Shown here one piece after another: positions 47,442 to 57,582 of a DNA stretch of 64,000 nucleotides. Every line of letters starts with the position of its first letter. The stretch's first letter is position 1. The stretch is taken from the NCBI RefSeq assembly GCF_000349725.1, contig NZ_KB714697.1:193638-257637 (forward strand), in the 5' to 3' direction. The position numbers were made by a program, and so were the translations under genes. The notes beneath the pieces were generated by a model. It was not told the DNA's origin, did not search any database, and saw only the letters and a list, made by a program, of their open reading frames with translations. This stretch comes from Ligilactobacillus pobuzihii E100301 = KCTC 13174. GTDB lineage: Bacteria > Bacillota > Bacilli > Lactobacillales > Lactobacillaceae.

Positions 47442-48578
47442 TTAATTGAGCTTTTCCTTTTTCCCCCAGTATTGGAAAAGATCTGCCCTTAATGCACCAT
47501 TGTACAATTTACGCCTTTTAGTGGCTTTTTGCCCATACTCTTTTTCAAAATTTAAATCACTCGATAATATATATTTGCTCCAAGTTTTTAGTGGCCGGTA
47601 CAATTGTCCCATTTGTTGATAAAGTTTAGCTGCTTCTTTTTGATCACTCAAACGAACACCATATGGAGGATTGGCAACGATCACACCATTTTTATCTGTC
47701 GTCTTAAAATCTTTAACTGCTAACTGTTTAAACTCAATATCATGTAAAACGCCGGCCTTTTTAGCATTTAACCGTGAAATGGAGATCATCTCACCGTCAA
47801 TGTCATAACCATGGATATTGAGTTTTTGTTCAGTATTGATAGCATTTTCTGCTTTGGCTCTCATTTTTTCTGAGATCTCATCAGAAAACAGCGGCCAAGC
47901 TTCACAAGCAAATGAGCGCCACGTTCCAGGTGCAATATTACGGCCGATCAATGCTGCTTCGATCGGTAAAGTTCCTGATCCACAAACTGGATCAACAAAC
48001 GGCATTTCAGGGTACCAACGTGCTAATAAAATTAATGCTGCGGCCATGTTTTCCTTTAGAGGTGCAACTCCTTTTTCAACCCGATAGCCACGTTTGAATA
48101 AACTACTTCCTGTTGTATCTAACAATAATAAAACATGGTCTTTATTCAAAACAGCTTCTATTTGAAATTCAGCCCCATTTTCAGGAAATTTCGTGCGGCG
48201 ATGATATGCAGCCGACATTTGCTTGACTACAGCCTTTTTGACAATTGACTGAATACTAGGAACATGATGTAAAGTTGACTTTTGGGATTTAGCATTTACA
48301 GGAAACTCAGCATCCATTGGTAAAAATTGATCCCAAGAAACAGCTTTTGTCTGTTCAAATAAATCATCAAAAGTTTTTGTTTCAAATTCAGCTAATACAA
48401 TTTTGACCCGATCTGCAGTTCTCAGCCACAAGTTGGTCCAAAATATATCTTCTAATGTTCCGCGAAAACGAACACGTCCATTTTCAACTTCAGCTTCATA
48501 ACCGAGATGACGTAGTTCTTTGCCGACCAATGCCTCGATCCCCGAAGCACAAGTGGCAATTAAATTGTATTCTTGCAT
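47442..48578 (-). CDS. THUMP-domain class I rRNA methyltransferase (RlmL/YpsC-like)
   Basis: 378 residues. A ferredoxin-like/THUMP RNA-binding region (about 45-155) precedes the Rossmann methyltransferase with DPVCGSGTLPIEAALIGRN (SAM loop) and the N6/N2-type catalytic NPPYG in IVANPPYGVRL. Homologues methylate a guanine of 23S rRNA (the N-terminal half of E. coli RlmL). It is just downstream of rnpB as in Bacillus (ypsC). GGAGGATCTTTA precedes the ATG. Confidence 0.9.
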   Translation of the reverse strand: MQEYNLIATCASGIEALVGKELRHLGYEAEVENGRVRFRGTLEDIFWTNLWLRTADRVKIVLAEFETKTFDDLFEQTKAVSWDQFLPMDAEFPVNAKSQKSTLHHVPSIQSIVKKAVVKQMSAAYHRRTKFPENGAEFQIEAVLNKDHVLLLLDTTGSSLFKRGYRVEKGVAPLKENMAAALILLARWYPEMPFVDPVCGSGTLPIEAALIGRNIAPGTWRSFACEAWPLFSDEISEKMRAKAENAINTEQKLNIHGYDIDGEMISISRLNAKKAGVLHDIEFKQLAVKDFKTTDKNGVIVANPPYGVRLSDQKEAAKLYQQMGQLYRPLKTWSKYILSSDLNFEKEYGQKATKRRKLYNGALRADLFQYWGKKEKLN

Positions 48579-48666
48579 TAAAGATCCTCCATATTTTTAA
48601 AGGGAGCCCGCCTTTTAATTCTATTAAAAATCAAAAGGCTCTAAAAGCTCCTAAAAAGTTAACTAT

Positions 48667-48703
48667 TAAAAAAGTCGGGATAATTAAAAATTACCCCGAC
48701 TCC
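48667..48703 (-). terminator. Terminator of rnpB
   Basis: On the minus strand GAGTCGGGGTAATTTTTAATTATCCCGACTTTTTT forms a strong GC stem (GTCGGG/CCCGAC) with a T-run immediately after the RNA. Confidence 0.85.
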
Positions 48704-48705
48704 TG

Positions 48706-49098
48706 TAATGTAGTCCTCTATAAGCCACGTTCCGTACGTCATTCGATCCAGGAATCGAAATCGGTGGTAATCATCTATCTCCGAGTGACTTAGCACTCGC
48801 CCCCATGATTTGTTCATTTCCGTCATGAAGCGCCCCTACCATAATTTGGGTTACCTACTCGTGGGGTTTACCGCGTTCCATCAAACAGGTTTCCCTGTTT
48901 GCTTCGTCACTGTGGCACTTTTCAAGACTACTAAGGCATGATCGAAATTTTAGCCCTTTTATCTGCCATAGCCTGTTATCACAGGCCTCCCGCCTTATTT
49001 TTTTAGCAAGCACGAACACTACAAGCATCGCAGCTTGTGTAAGCTTGGACTTTCCTCAGCCTGCTTAATGCAGACCGCGATTACCAGAAAACTACATT
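48706..49098 (-). ncRNA. rnpB: RNase P RNA component, bacterial type B
   Basis: About 393 bases on the minus strand. The conserved parts are visible: GAGGAAAGTCC near the 5' end (P4 left arm), ACGGAACGTGGCTTATAG near the 3' end (P4 right arm), GGTAAACCCCACGAG, and the terminal P1 helix pairing ATGTAGT near 49098 with ACTACAT near 48710. The RNA cleaves the 5' leader from tRNA precursors together with RnpA. It starts 6 bases after the gpsB stop, so its promoter must lie inside gpsB. The exact ends are estimated from P1 pairing. Confidence 0.93.
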
Positions 49099-49104
49099 GC
49101 TTTA

Positions 49105-49443
49105 TTAAAACTGATTACTTTGATCATCATCGTTAAGTTGGGCCCCAAAAACATGGCGCTCTAAATTAGACAAGCGTTTTAAAATGTCCATATTCGTCGT
49201 GTTAGAAGCTGGACGTGATGTTTGCCCGGATTTACCAACTGCCACTTGTTTAGTTAACTCATCGACTTTGCTAACTAAACGATCATTTTCAGCTTGTAAG
49301 CGTTGATTCTCTTTAGAATATGTTTCATAGTCTTGAATTACATCATCCAAAAACTCATCAACATCATTAGGATCATATCCCCGCATCTTTGGCTTAAAAT
49401 GTTTATTAACGATATCTTTAGGCGTTAATTTTACGTTTTCCAT
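49105..49443 (-). CDS. gpsB: Cell-division protein GpsB (DivIVA-like)
   Basis: 112 residues. The N-terminal DivIVA-type domain [35 protein letters not shown] is followed by a coiled coil (about 35-70), a Ser/Thr/Asn linker and a C-terminal trimerising helix ([16 protein letters not shown]). GpsB links PBPs, EzrA-type proteins and kinase signals at the septum. ATG 49443 is chosen over 49458 on family grounds and because GGATGGGGTG precedes it. It is followed at once by rnpB, as in Bacillus. Confidence 0.93.
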   Translation of the reverse strand: MENVKLTPKDIVNKHFKPKMRGYDPNDVDEFLDDVIQDYETYSKENQRLQAENDRLVSKVDELTKQVAVGKSGQTSRPASNTTNMDILKRLSNLERHVFGAQLNDDDQSNQF

Positions 49444-49576
49444 TGCATTGCACCCCATCCAAAAGGAACTTAACCTATAACAATATTATTATATCAGTTA
49501 ATGTTAAAATTACAAGACATTTTATATAATAATCCATAAAACTCTTTAGGCATTCAAAGCTGCCCATCAATTTTTA

Positions 49577-50140
49577 TTATTGGTCAATTTCCGATTGCTC
49601 TGCCATTTCAGCTGCAGCATCTTGCAATTCGAACATATCTATCAATTCTTCACCATAGGTACTTTTGGTTTGTCTTTTGAGAATTGACTGGTGGTCATAC
49701 TTACTTTTTCCAGGGTACTCTGGATCATATATCAGTGTAGCTCCTTCAGTATGGTTTAACATAAATGTCTGATAGTTTTTTAATTGCTGAGGAGAACTGT
49801 AGGGTTGCCGACTAACTTCGCCACAAAAATCAGCTGCTTGTTTTAATTCCATCAAATGTTGTTGCTTATCTTCTTGCCAATTTTCACCAAAATTGGCAAA
49901 GGGTAGCATTAAAGCTACCTTGAGCTCCGGATAATCAGACTTTAACTCCAATACTGTTTCGACCGTCCATTGTTCAACTCCCAACTGTCCTCCAGTCAGG
50001 ATCCACTCCAACCCATTGTCACACCAATTTTTTAAATCTTTTTTTATAACGTGTTTGACCACAAGCTTTTTCGGGTCTTTATCATTAAAAACACTTAATT
50101 CATAAGCACGATACCCTGTAACCCATAGTCGCATATTCAC
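49577..50140 (-). CDS. YpsA-like protein (DUF1273, SLOG superfamily)
   Basis: 187 residues. RLWVTGYRAYELSVF at the start, EWILTGGQLGVEQWTVETVLEL and VALMLPFANFGENW in the middle and LIYDPEYPGKSKYD near the end match YpsA. The SLOG fold suggests binding of a nucleotide-type ligand; Bacillus YpsA affects cell division. It neighbours gpsB, as in other Firmicutes, supporting a division-related role. AGGTGAGTGAAT precedes the ATG. Confidence 0.9.
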   Translation of the reverse strand: MNMRLWVTGYRAYELSVFNDKDPKKLVVKHVIKKDLKNWCDNGLEWILTGGQLGVEQWTVETVLELKSDYPELKVALMLPFANFGENWQEDKQQHLMELKQAADFCGEVSRQPYSSPQQLKNYQTFMLNHTEGATLIYDPEYPGKSKYDHQSILKRQTKSTYGEELIDMFELQDAAAEMAEQSEIDQ

Positions 50141-50294
50141 TCACCTTCATTTGTCATATCGACTATGATCGAATTATATTTTAAATAAGGTCAGGTAAAA
50201 TTTAAGCTATTTAGACACACACGTACTATAATCGTATGTGACTAATTTTTTACTCTCATCCAAGTATATTATGAACAAAAGTTTTTTTCAAACT

Positions 50295-50323
50295 TTGCCA
50301 ATGGAGCGTTGAGTTGCTATAAT
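50295..50323 (+). promoter_or_regulatory. Promoter of recU-pbp1A
   Basis: TTGCCA at 50295-50300 and TATAAT at 50318-50323 with 17 bases between them, and a TG one base before the -10 box (extended -10). It is about 25 bases ahead of recU. Confidence 0.75.
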
Positions 50324-50348
50324 TAAGCGCATAGGAGTGTGAGAAAAA

Positions 50349-50981
50349 ATGATCAAACACTATCCAAATGGGGTTCCCTTTCAGGAAAATGTTACTGCTC
50401 AAAGTGGATCAAGTTTCCACACTGCTCCAGCGCAGGAAAATGTCATTTATGGTAATCGTGGCATGTCGCTTGAACAAGAGATCAACCTCAGTAACAAATA
50501 TTATTTGGAAAACGGAATAGCTGTCATCCATAAAAAACCGATCCCGATTCAAATAGTTGACGTGAACTATCCTAAAAGAAGTGCCGCTGTAATCAGAGAA
50601 GCCTATTTTAAGCAAGCTTCTACTACTGATTACAATGGTGTTTACCAAGGTCATTATATTGATTTTGAGGCGAAAGAAACACGTAACCATTCTTCTTTTC
50701 CTTTGAATAATTTCCATGACCATCAAATTAAACATATGAAGGCATGCGAAAAACAACAAGGGATATGCTTTACGATCGTTAGGTTCGTAACACGTCAAGA
50801 AATTTACTTGATGCCTTCACATCTACTTTTTTTATATTGGGATAACCAGTCAAATGGTCGTAAATCTATTCCTTACGATCAAATAAAAAAGGAAAGTTAT
50901 TTGATCAATTACCAAATTAATCCGCGAATTCCCTATCTTATAGGAGTCGATCAATTGATTCAAAAATTAAAGATGCCTTAA
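50349..50981 (+). CDS. recU: Holliday junction resolvase RecU
   Basis: 210 residues. The nuclease core shows as YNGVYQGHYIDFEAKET, with the Asp and Glu-x-Lys of the restriction-enzyme-like fold, followed by FPLNNFHDHQIKHM. The N-terminal stretch (MIKHYPNGVPF) is also typical. It resolves four-way junctions in recombinational repair and chromosome segregation. AGGAGTGTGAG precedes the ATG. It is followed after 11 bases by the penicillin-binding protein gene, as in Bacillus (recU-ponA). Confidence 0.94.
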   Translation: MIKHYPNGVPFQENVTAQSGSSFHTAPAQENVIYGNRGMSLEQEINLSNKYYLENGIAVIHKKPIPIQIVDVNYPKRSAAVIREAYFKQASTTDYNGVYQGHYIDFEAKETRNHSSFPLNNFHDHQIKHMKACEKQQGICFTIVRFVTRQEIYLMPSHLLFLYWDNQSNGRKSIPYDQIKKESYLINYQINPRIPYLIGVDQLIQKLKMP

Positions 50982-50992
50982 TAAAGGAGTTT

Positions 50993-53365
50993 ATGTTTAT
51001 TATGAGTAAACAAGATCCAAAATATTCACGTGTTAATCGGCGTGAACAAGAACAAAAAAATAAACGACCAAAAAAACACCCACGTAAAAAGCACCACGTT
51101 CTTTCCACGGTTTTATGGTCATTGCTACTATTGTGTATAGTTGTTGTCGCCGCTGGTGCAACTCTTTTCTTTTCATATGCTAGGAGTGCCCCTTCATTGA
51201 ATGAAGATAGCCTAAAAAATCCAGGTGCAACAAAGGTTTACGATGCTTCAAATAAAAAAATACTCACCCTTGGATCACAAAATGCGGAAACTTTAAAGCA
51301 AAGTGAAATACCACAGCAACTTAAAGACGCTGTAGTCTCTATTGAAGATCGTCGTTTTTATGAACATGACGGGGTGGATATCAAACGAACAGTTGGGGCT
51401 GCTTTTTCCAACTTCACTAATTCATCATCGGGGCTACAAGGTGGAAGTACTCTCGATCAACAATTAATCAAGCTATCATTTTTCTCCACTAAAAAATCTG
51501 ACCAGACCTTAAAAAGAAAATCTCAAGAGGCCTGGATGGCACGCAAACTGGATAAAACATACTCTAAGGATCAAATTTTAACTTTCTATATTAACAAAGT
51601 TTTTATGGGCTATAGCTCATATGGTATGCAAGCCGCTTCAAAATTTTATTATGGAAAATCGATCAAAAACCTAGATTTAGCTCAAATTGCTGTGATCGCT
51701 GGGATACCAAATGCACCATCGCAATATAACCCATATTCCAACCCTAAGTTAGCCTTAGCTAGACGAAATGAAGTTTTAGATGCGATGCTTAAAAACAAAA
51801 AAATCTCACAGGCTCAGCATGATGAGGCCAAAAATAAAGATATTAGCGATGGTCTCCTACCCTATCATCAAAATAAACAAAAAAATGAAAAAGCTAAAAT
51901 TGCAGATCCATATTTGAAACAGGTCCTATCAGAAGTTAAGAAAAAAGGTTATGATCCCTATGGTGCTAACCTTAAAATTTATACCAACATCGATATGGAT
52001 GTACAAAAGAGACTATATAACATTGCCAATTCAAACGATTATGTTTATTTCCCTGATAAAAAATTACAAGTAGCTTCAACGATCGTAAATCCTAATAATG
52101 GTAAAGTAGTAGCCATGTTAGGTGGACGTAAAAATGGTGACGTAACTTATGGTTTGAATCGTGCTGTGCAAACTGATCGGACAAATGGTTCGACTGCAAA
52201 ACCATTAATGGACTATGCTCCAGCTATTGAATATCTTGACTGGGCAACTTATCATTCACTCAAGGATGAGAAATATACTTATCCCGGGACCAACACTCAG
52301 TTAAACGATTTTGATAATCAATATAAAGGTACAATGACACTACGTGACGCTTTAGTTCAATCAAGAAACGTTCCGGCTATTAAAACATTAGATGCAGTTG
52401 GAATCGATAAGGCTCAAAACTTTATTGGCAAGTTAGGCTTTAAATATAAGAAACAATTGGAATATCAAAACGGTATTGGCTTACCATCTTCAACTTTACA
52501 AAATGCAGCTGCTTATTCTGCCTTTGCTAATGGTGGAACATATTATAAACCATCGTATATTAACCGGATCGAAACCGCTGATGGTCAAGTTAATGATTAT
52601 TCTAGCAAAGGCAAACATGTAATGCAGTCTTCAACTGCGTACATGATCACTGATATTTTAAAGGGAGTTATTACTTCTCCAATGGGCTCTGGTACACGTG
52701 CTCAGATCCCTGGTCTCTACCAAGCTGGTAAGACAGGTACTAATGCATATCCAGACGATATTTCCGACAAGTTCCCAGAAGATGTCTCCATGGATTCGTG
52801 GTTCAATGGCTATACTAAAAATTATTCAGTTTCCGTATGGATCGGTTATGACCACCCTTATCAAGGAAACAATTATTTGGATAAAGCCTCTGAACGTTTA
52901 GCTCAGTTAACCTATAAAGAAATCATGTCTTATATTTCTCAAGGTAAAACTAACTCCGATTGGTCACGTCCAAGTAACGTCTTAACTAAACAACTTAATG
53001 GCGTACGTGAACTTTATCTGGCTGGTTCACCTGACCAATCGATGATGAAAGATGAAAGCAAAAATAGTAGTCGTTCATCTGAAAAGAGCTCTTCTAAAGA
53101 AAGCTCCTCTGAAGAAAGTGAGATCAGTAGTTCTTCTAGTTCTGAATCCAGTTCAAGTTCTGAAGATAGTAATTCTAGTTCAGAAGAAACAAGCTCTAGT
53201 TCTGAAGATAGTAGTGAACCTTCTTCTTCTTCTCAAGAGTCTTCATCCACAGAACCCTCATCCACGCCTTCGTCTTCGGAACAGCCATCATCCTCCCAGC
53301 CAAGCGAAAATGATGGTAATAATAGTCAACCAAGCAGTTCAGAGCAACAACAAGATTCTGAATAA
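50993..53365 (+). CDS. pbp1A: Class A penicillin-binding protein 1A with a long Ser/Glu-rich tail
   Basis: 790 residues. Basic cytoplasmic N-terminus, one transmembrane helix (about 37-60), glycosyltransferase 51 domain (EDRRFYEHDGVD, GGSTLDQQLIKLSFFS, IAVIAGIPNAPSQYNP), then the transpeptidase with Ser in GSTAKPLMDYAP, SRN and KTGTNAYP. The enzyme polymerises and cross-links peptidoglycan. From about residue 685 the tail (roughly 105 residues) is nearly all Ser, Glu, Pro, Gln and Asp. AAAGGAG is closer to ATG 50993 than usual; ATG 51002 is the alternative start. Confidence 0.94.
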   Translation: MFIMSKQDPKYSRVNRREQEQKNKRPKKHPRKKHHVLSTVLWSLLLLCIVVVAAGATLFFSYARSAPSLNEDSLKNPGATKVYDASNKKILTLGSQNAETLKQSEIPQQLKDAVVSIEDRRFYEHDGVDIKRTVGAAFSNFTNSSSGLQGGSTLDQQLIKLSFFSTKKSDQTLKRKSQEAWMARKLDKTYSKDQILTFYINKVFMGYSSYGMQAASKFYYGKSIKNLDLAQIAVIAGIPNAPSQYNPYSNPKLALARRNEVLDAMLKNKKISQAQHDEAKNKDISDGLLPYHQNKQKNEKAKIADPYLKQVLSEVKKKGYDPYGANLKIYTNIDMDVQKRLYNIANSNDYVYFPDKKLQVASTIVNPNNGKVVAMLGGRKNGDVTYGLNRAVQTDRTNGSTAKPLMDYAPAIEYLDWATYHSLKDEKYTYPGTNTQLNDFDNQYKGTMTLRDALVQSRNVPAIKTLDAVGIDKAQNFIGKLGFKYKKQLEYQNGIGLPSSTLQNAAAYSAFANGGTYYKPSYINRIETADGQVNDYSSKGKHVMQSSTAYMITDILKGVITSPMGSGTRAQIPGLYQAGKTGTNAYPDDISDKFPEDVSMDSWFNGYTKNYSVSVWIGYDHPYQGNNYLDKASERLAQLTYKEIMSYISQGKTNSDWSRPSNVLTKQLNGVRELYLAGSPDQSMMKDESKNSSRSSEKSSSKESSSEESEISSSSSSESSSSSEDSNSSSEETSSSSEDSSEPSSSSQESSSTEPSSTPSSSEQPSSSQPSENDGNNSQPSSSEQQQDSE
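53052..53362 (+). repeat. Low-complexity Ser/Glu coding repeat in the PBP tail
   Basis: About 310 bases made of imperfect repeats of TCTAGTTCTGAAGATAGT-type units, encoding SSS(E/D)-rich sequence. The repetitive DNA is prone to length change by slippage. Serine is coded by both TCN and AGY codons, so the repeats are degenerate rather than freshly duplicated. Confidence 0.75.
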
Positions 53366-53375
53366 AATTTATTAT

Positions 53376-53415
53376 AAAAAAAGTCGCACTTTCAAATAAG
53401 TTTGCGACTTTTTTT
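53376..53415. terminator. Bidirectional terminator between the PBP gene and nth
   Basis: AAAAAAAGTCGCA at 53376-53388 and TGCGACTTTTTTT at 53403-53415 form a perfect 13-bp stem. Confidence 0.88.
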
Positions 53416-53430
53416 ATACTTATTCTGCTA

Positions 53431-54075
53431 TCAACTTTTAACTCGTGTTTGCCCTTCACGACACTGTTTTAGCAATGGACAAGTTGCACATCGTGGCTTT
53501 CGGGCGGTACAACGATATCGTCCCCAAAAAATCATCGTATGATGAGCGCGGATCCACATCGACTGTGGCAATTTTTTCATGAGAATTTTCTCAATTTCAT
53601 GCGGTGTATCCTTTGGGTCTACTATACGTAATCGTTTAGAGATCCTAGTTACATGTGTATCAACAGCGATGGCAGGAACGCCAAAACAGTCACCTAAAAC
53701 AACATCTGCAGTTTTTCGACCGACACCTGGTAATGAGGTCAGTTCTGATAAAGTTTGCGGCACAACACCATAAAAATCAGTAACTAATTTTTGTGCACAT
53801 GCTATCAAATACCTCGCCTTATTCTTATACAATCCAATATTTTTTATATAGTCTTCAACTTCAGACGATTCAGCTTGAGCAAGACTTTCTGGATCGACAT
53901 ATCTTTCAAATAATGCTGGCGTAACTTTATTAACTGACTTATCTGTTGCTTGCGCACTTAAAATCACCGCTAATAAAAAATGAAAATTAGAATCCGCATT
54001 TAGCTCCGATTTCGCATCAGGAAATTCCTCCATCATCGTTTGCACCGCAGCGGTCGTTTGCTTTTTATTCATCAT
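53431..54075 (-). CDS. nth: Endonuclease III
   Basis: 214 residues. The helix-hairpin-helix LPGVGRKTADVVL carries the catalytic Lys, VDTHVTRISKRL the catalytic Asp, and the [4Fe-4S] loop C-x6-C-x2-C-x5-C is at the C-terminus (CTARKPRCATCPLLKQC). It removes oxidised pyrimidines and nicks at abasic sites. It lies 21 bases downstream of dnaD on the same strand, as in Bacillus. Confidence 0.95.
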   Translation of the reverse strand: MMNKKQTTAAVQTMMEEFPDAKSELNADSNFHFLLAVILSAQATDKSVNKVTPALFERYVDPESLAQAESSEVEDYIKNIGLYKNKARYLIACAQKLVTDFYGVVPQTLSELTSLPGVGRKTADVVLGDCFGVPAIAVDTHVTRISKRLRIVDPKDTPHEIEKILMKKLPQSMWIRAHHTMIFWGRYRCTARKPRCATCPLLKQCREGQTRVKS

Positions 54076-54096
54076 ATTTTGGCCTCTATTCTCTAA

Positions 54097-54813
54097 TTAC
54101 TTATCCGGCTTATCTGACCAACGATATAACGGGATCTTTGGTTTACTTTGATTTCCCTGCTTTTTATTTTCAGTTTTATTACCGGCAAAATTTTGCCGCC
54201 GTTTTGTTTGCAAATTAGCAACATCGGCAGCTGATTTCACATTTTGCTTTTCCCAATTAAGCAAGATCTTATCCATATACTTTAAACTATACGCGCGGCT
54301 TAACACTGCTTCTCGTAAAGCAGCGCCAATCAATTCCGGTGAATAATTATCTTCCTTAAGCCAAGAATCAATAGTTTCCATTTCGATTGGCGATAATGGG
54401 TGTCCAAACTCTTCTTCGATTTGATTATAAACCTGCTCTTTTTCCAAAATAACACTGTGGTCAGCCTCATCCTTTTGTGACTTTTCTTCTAAGGCTGTTA
54501 ACTTACGATATAACAATTCAAAGCTATAACGATCATGCTGCTTACCATTTTGTTCACTAACGGGCGTGATCGTTAAGACTTTTTTAGCAAGTAATTGATG
54601 AACTAGATCATAAACTTCTGTATTTTTAATCCCCATTCTTTGGGCAATCATTTCTAGATCAGGAAAATCATTACCAGATTGTAAACTACTTGAGATTTGT
54701 AAAAATAAAATAAATTCGTCATTAGTTAGTCCAAGCTGCACGTAATGATGCAAAATCATATTCGACACAGTAATTTGGCCTTGCGCAATAAACTTGCTAA
54801 ACGTTGGATCCAT
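54097..54813 (-). CDS. dnaD: Primosome component DnaD
   Basis: 238 residues. An N-terminal winged-helix domain (about 20-115; LGLTNDEFILFLQISSSLQ) and the C-terminal DnaD/DnaB2 domain (about 130-205; YSPELIGAALREAVLSRAYSLKYMDKILLNWEKQNVKSAAD has the YxxxIxxxW-type pattern) are clear. DnaD helps DnaA and DnaB load the replicative helicase. The basic C-terminal tail is normal. AAGAAGTGATATA precedes the ATG. Confidence 0.92.
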   Translation of the reverse strand: MDPTFSKFIAQGQITVSNMILHHYVQLGLTNDEFILFLQISSSLQSGNDFPDLEMIAQRMGIKNTEVYDLVHQLLAKKVLTITPVSEQNGKQHDRYSFELLYRKLTALEEKSQKDEADHSVILEKEQVYNQIEEEFGHPLSPIEMETIDSWLKEDNYSPELIGAALREAVLSRAYSLKYMDKILLNWEKQNVKSAADVANLQTKRRQNFAGNKTENKKQGNQSKPKIPLYRWSDKPDK

Positions 54814-55001
54814 CTTATATCACTTCTTTTCTTTGCTATTTCATCGTTATTATATCAAAAAGGCAATATATTGTATATTGAACTCAGATACACCATTTTT
54901 AACTCCTCATTTAAAGCAATAACTTTTAAATTTTTTAAAAATTTATAGAATGGTTCTTGAACATCAAAAATATAAAAATCGGCACTTTTTTTCATTGCAT
55001 A

Positions 55002-55050
55002 TAAAAAGGAATGAATCACCTTTAAACAAAGCGTTCACTCCCTCTTTTTA
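55002..55050 (-). terminator. Terminator after asnS
   Basis: AAAAAGGAATGA..CACCTTT and AAAG..TTCACTCCCTCTTTTT pair with some mismatches. On the minus strand the hairpin follows the asnS stop by 20 bases and ends in TTTTT. Confidence 0.6.
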
Positions 55051-55069
55051 GTAACTTATTCAACAGTTT

Positions 55070-56371
55070 TTAAGGGTAGATCCGGTTTAACATACGTGGG
55101 AAAGGAATTGCCTCACGAATATGTTCTTCACCAGTGATCCACGTCACCATTCGCTCTAGCCCTAAACCAAAACCAGAATGTGGAACACTACCATACCTAC
55201 GTAAATCCAAATACCATTGATAGTCTTTTTCATTCAGACCAGCTTTTTTAATTTGTACTTCTAAATAATCTGAATCTGTAGCACGTTCAGAACCGCCAAT
55301 AATCTCTCCATATCCTTCAGGAGCGAGTAAATCAGCACAGATCACAAGATCTTTTCGAGTTGGATGTGGCTTCATATAAAATGGCTTGATTGCTTTAGGA
55401 TAATTAACTACAAAAACTGGTTGGTTAAAATGATTAGCTAAATAAGTTTCTTCTGGCGACCCAAAATCAGCTCCCCATTCAAGACCATCAAATTCCCCTG
55501 ACTCTTGCAAGAGCTTAATCGCTTCATCGTATGAAATCCTTGGATATGGCAATTTGGTATAATTTTTAAGGAGCTCTTTATCACGACCCAAAAGCGTCAA
55601 AGCGTAGTCACAGTGATCCAAAACATTTTGTACTAAAAAGGCGATATAATGTTCTTGGATCTCCAGGCTTTCTTCTTGGTGCATAAATGCCATTTCTGGT
55701 TCGATCATCCAAAATTCGATCAAATGTCTCCGCGTCTTAGATTTTTCTGCACGGAATGTTGGTCCAAAGGTAAATACTTTGCCATAAGCCATGGCTCCTG
55801 CTTCAGCGTAAAGCTGACCTGACTGGGAAAGATAAGCATCTTTATCAAAGTATTCGGTATGAAAAAGTTCAGTCGTACCCTCTGGAGCACTACCAGTTAA
55901 AATGGGTGCATCGAATTTGATGAAACCTTCCTTGTTAAAGAACTCAAATGTCGCGCGAGTTATTTCATTACGTACTTGCATGTTAGCGAATTGTTTTTTA
56001 GAACGTAGCCACAGATGACGATGGTCCATCAAGAAATCAGTACCGTGTTCTTTTGGTGTGATAGGATAATCTTCACTTTCACCAACGATCGTAATATCCT
56101 CGACTTCAATTTCATAGCCAAAATGCGAACGAGAATCTTCATGAATTGTTCCAACTACATACATACTTGTTTCCTGTTTAACTTCTTTAGCTAATTCAAA
56201 GATCTCCGGGCTAACATTACTTTTAACCACTACTCCTTGAAAATAAGCTGAACCATCACGCAGTTGTAAGAACGCGATTTTCCCACTTGAACGCTTATTC
56301 GTCAACCACACACCGATTTTTACTTTTTGATCAACGTAATTTTTTGAGTCGATAATACTTATAGTTTCCAC
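55070..56371 (-). CDS. asnS: Asparaginyl-tRNA synthetase
   Basis: 433 residues from the GTG at 56371. The N-terminal OB-fold ([22 protein letters not shown]) is followed by the class II core: motif 2 [28 protein letters not shown] and motif 3 [15 protein letters not shown]. It charges tRNA-Asn. An ATG two codons earlier touches the AGGAGG site; the GTG has correct spacing (7 bases), so it is preferred. It lies 11 bases after aspB; no T-box is visible between them. Confidence 0.95.
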   Translation of the reverse strand: METISIIDSKNYVDQKVKIGVWLTNKRSSGKIAFLQLRDGSAYFQGVVVKSNVSPEIFELAKEVKQETSMYVVGTIHEDSRSHFGYEIEVEDITIVGESEDYPITPKEHGTDFLMDHRHLWLRSKKQFANMQVRNEITRATFEFFNKEGFIKFDAPILTGSAPEGTTELFHTEYFDKDAYLSQSGQLYAEAGAMAYGKVFTFGPTFRAEKSKTRRHLIEFWMIEPEMAFMHQEESLEIQEHYIAFLVQNVLDHCDYALTLLGRDKELLKNYTKLPYPRISYDEAIKLLQESGEFDGLEWGADFGSPEETYLANHFNQPVFVVNYPKAIKPFYMKPHPTRKDLVICADLLAPEGYGEIIGGSERATDSDYLEVQIKKAGLNEKDYQWYLDLRRYGSVPHSGFGLGLERMVTWITGEEHIREAIPFPRMLNRIYP

Positions 56372-56382
56372 GAACATTCCTC

Positions 56383-57567
56383 CTACATATGTAATTCGAT
56401 AAACTTTTGGATCCTTTGGATACTTTCTTCCAAACTATCCTTGTCAGCTGCATAAGTCAAACGTATAAAACCAGGTTGACCAAATGCTTCACCTGGCACT
56501 AATGCTACATGGGCCTCTTCTAATAACTTTGCAGCAAATTCAGTAGTAGACGAGATACCTGTTAATTTTAAAGCTTCCCTAACATCGGGGAAAAAGTAAA
56601 ATGCCCCTTGTGGTTTGACCGGAAAGGAAAAGCCTGGTAATTCTGCTAGCTTGGGATAAAAATGATTTAGTCTTTTTTCGTAGCTCACACGCATTTGTTC
56701 AACCTCATTTTGTGGCAAATTCAGTGCTGCGAGCGCTGCATATTGACTGACTGCTGTTAAATTACTTGTTGTCTGTCCCAATAAAGCATTGAGCGTCTTG
56801 ATCAATTTAGTAGGACCAACTACAAAACCGATCCGCCAGCCAGTCATTGCATATGATTTTGAAAAGCCGCTTACCAAAACAGTGTGTTCGCGGATCTTCC
56901 CACCAAATTCAAAGAGCGAATGAAATTCAGTTTGATTGTAGATCAAATCACGATAGATATCATCAGTCAACAGTATTAATTCATGTTTAGTGGCCCACTG
57001 TGCGATCTTTAATAATTCACTTTTTGAATATACTAAACCAGACGGATTTTGTGGAGAATTAAGTATCAAGAGTTTAGTTTTAGACGTTAAGCATTTTTCT
57101 AAATCGGATACACTGATCTTACCAGTGGTACTAGTTGGTTGAACAAAAATTGGTTTACCTCCAGCCAATTTCACTTGTTCTCCATAACTGACCCAAAATG
57201 GTACCGGGATCAATACTTCATCTTCTGGATCTAATAAAGCTTGGCCTAACAAATACAATCCAAATTTGGCCCCAGTAGTGACTGCCACGTTTTCAAAAGA
57301 AAAGTTAGCCTGATATTGTTCATTAACTTTGGCAGCTATCGACTTTTTCAAAGGTAAGATCCCACTAGCTGCTGTATAGGAATCTGCTCGACCTTGATGG
57401 ATCGCCGTAATTGCAGCATCTTTGATCGCAGTTGGGGTGGGAAAGTCTGGCTCACCCGCTGTTAGATTGATCACATCAACCCCTTTTGCTTTGAGCTTCT
57501 TGGCCTGATCTGACAAAGCAATAGTTGCAGATGGCTGTAAATCACGAACTTTTTTGGATAACTCCAT
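56383..57567 (-). CDS. aspB: Aspartate aminotransferase (class I PLP)
   Basis: 394 residues. [50 protein letters not shown] and the PLP lysine in [17 protein letters not shown] place it in the AspB group. It interconverts aspartate and oxaloacetate and feeds the asparagine-related neighbour asnS. The aspB-asnS-dnaD-nth order is that of Bacillus. GGGAGGGTATTTAT precedes the ATG. Confidence 0.92.
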   Translation of the reverse strand: MELSKKVRDLQPSATIALSDQAKKLKAKGVDVINLTAGEPDFPTPTAIKDAAITAIHQGRADSYTAASGILPLKKSIAAKVNEQYQANFSFENVAVTTGAKFGLYLLGQALLDPEDEVLIPVPFWVSYGEQVKLAGGKPIFVQPTSTTGKISVSDLEKCLTSKTKLLILNSPQNPSGLVYSKSELLKIAQWATKHELILLTDDIYRDLIYNQTEFHSLFEFGGKIREHTVLVSGFSKSYAMTGWRIGFVVGPTKLIKTLNALLGQTTSNLTAVSQYAALAALNLPQNEVEQMRVSYEKRLNHFYPKLAELPGFSFPVKPQGAFYFFPDVREALKLTGISSTTEFAAKLLEEAHVALVPGEAFGQPGFIRLTYAADKDSLEESIQRIQKFIELHM

Positions 57568-57582
57568 ATAAATACCCTCCCA

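Noticed and set aside
53052..53399. Alternative-frame ORFs across the PBP Ser-rich tail
   Set aside because: Open only because of the repeated codons; no start signals and the PBP frame is continuous.
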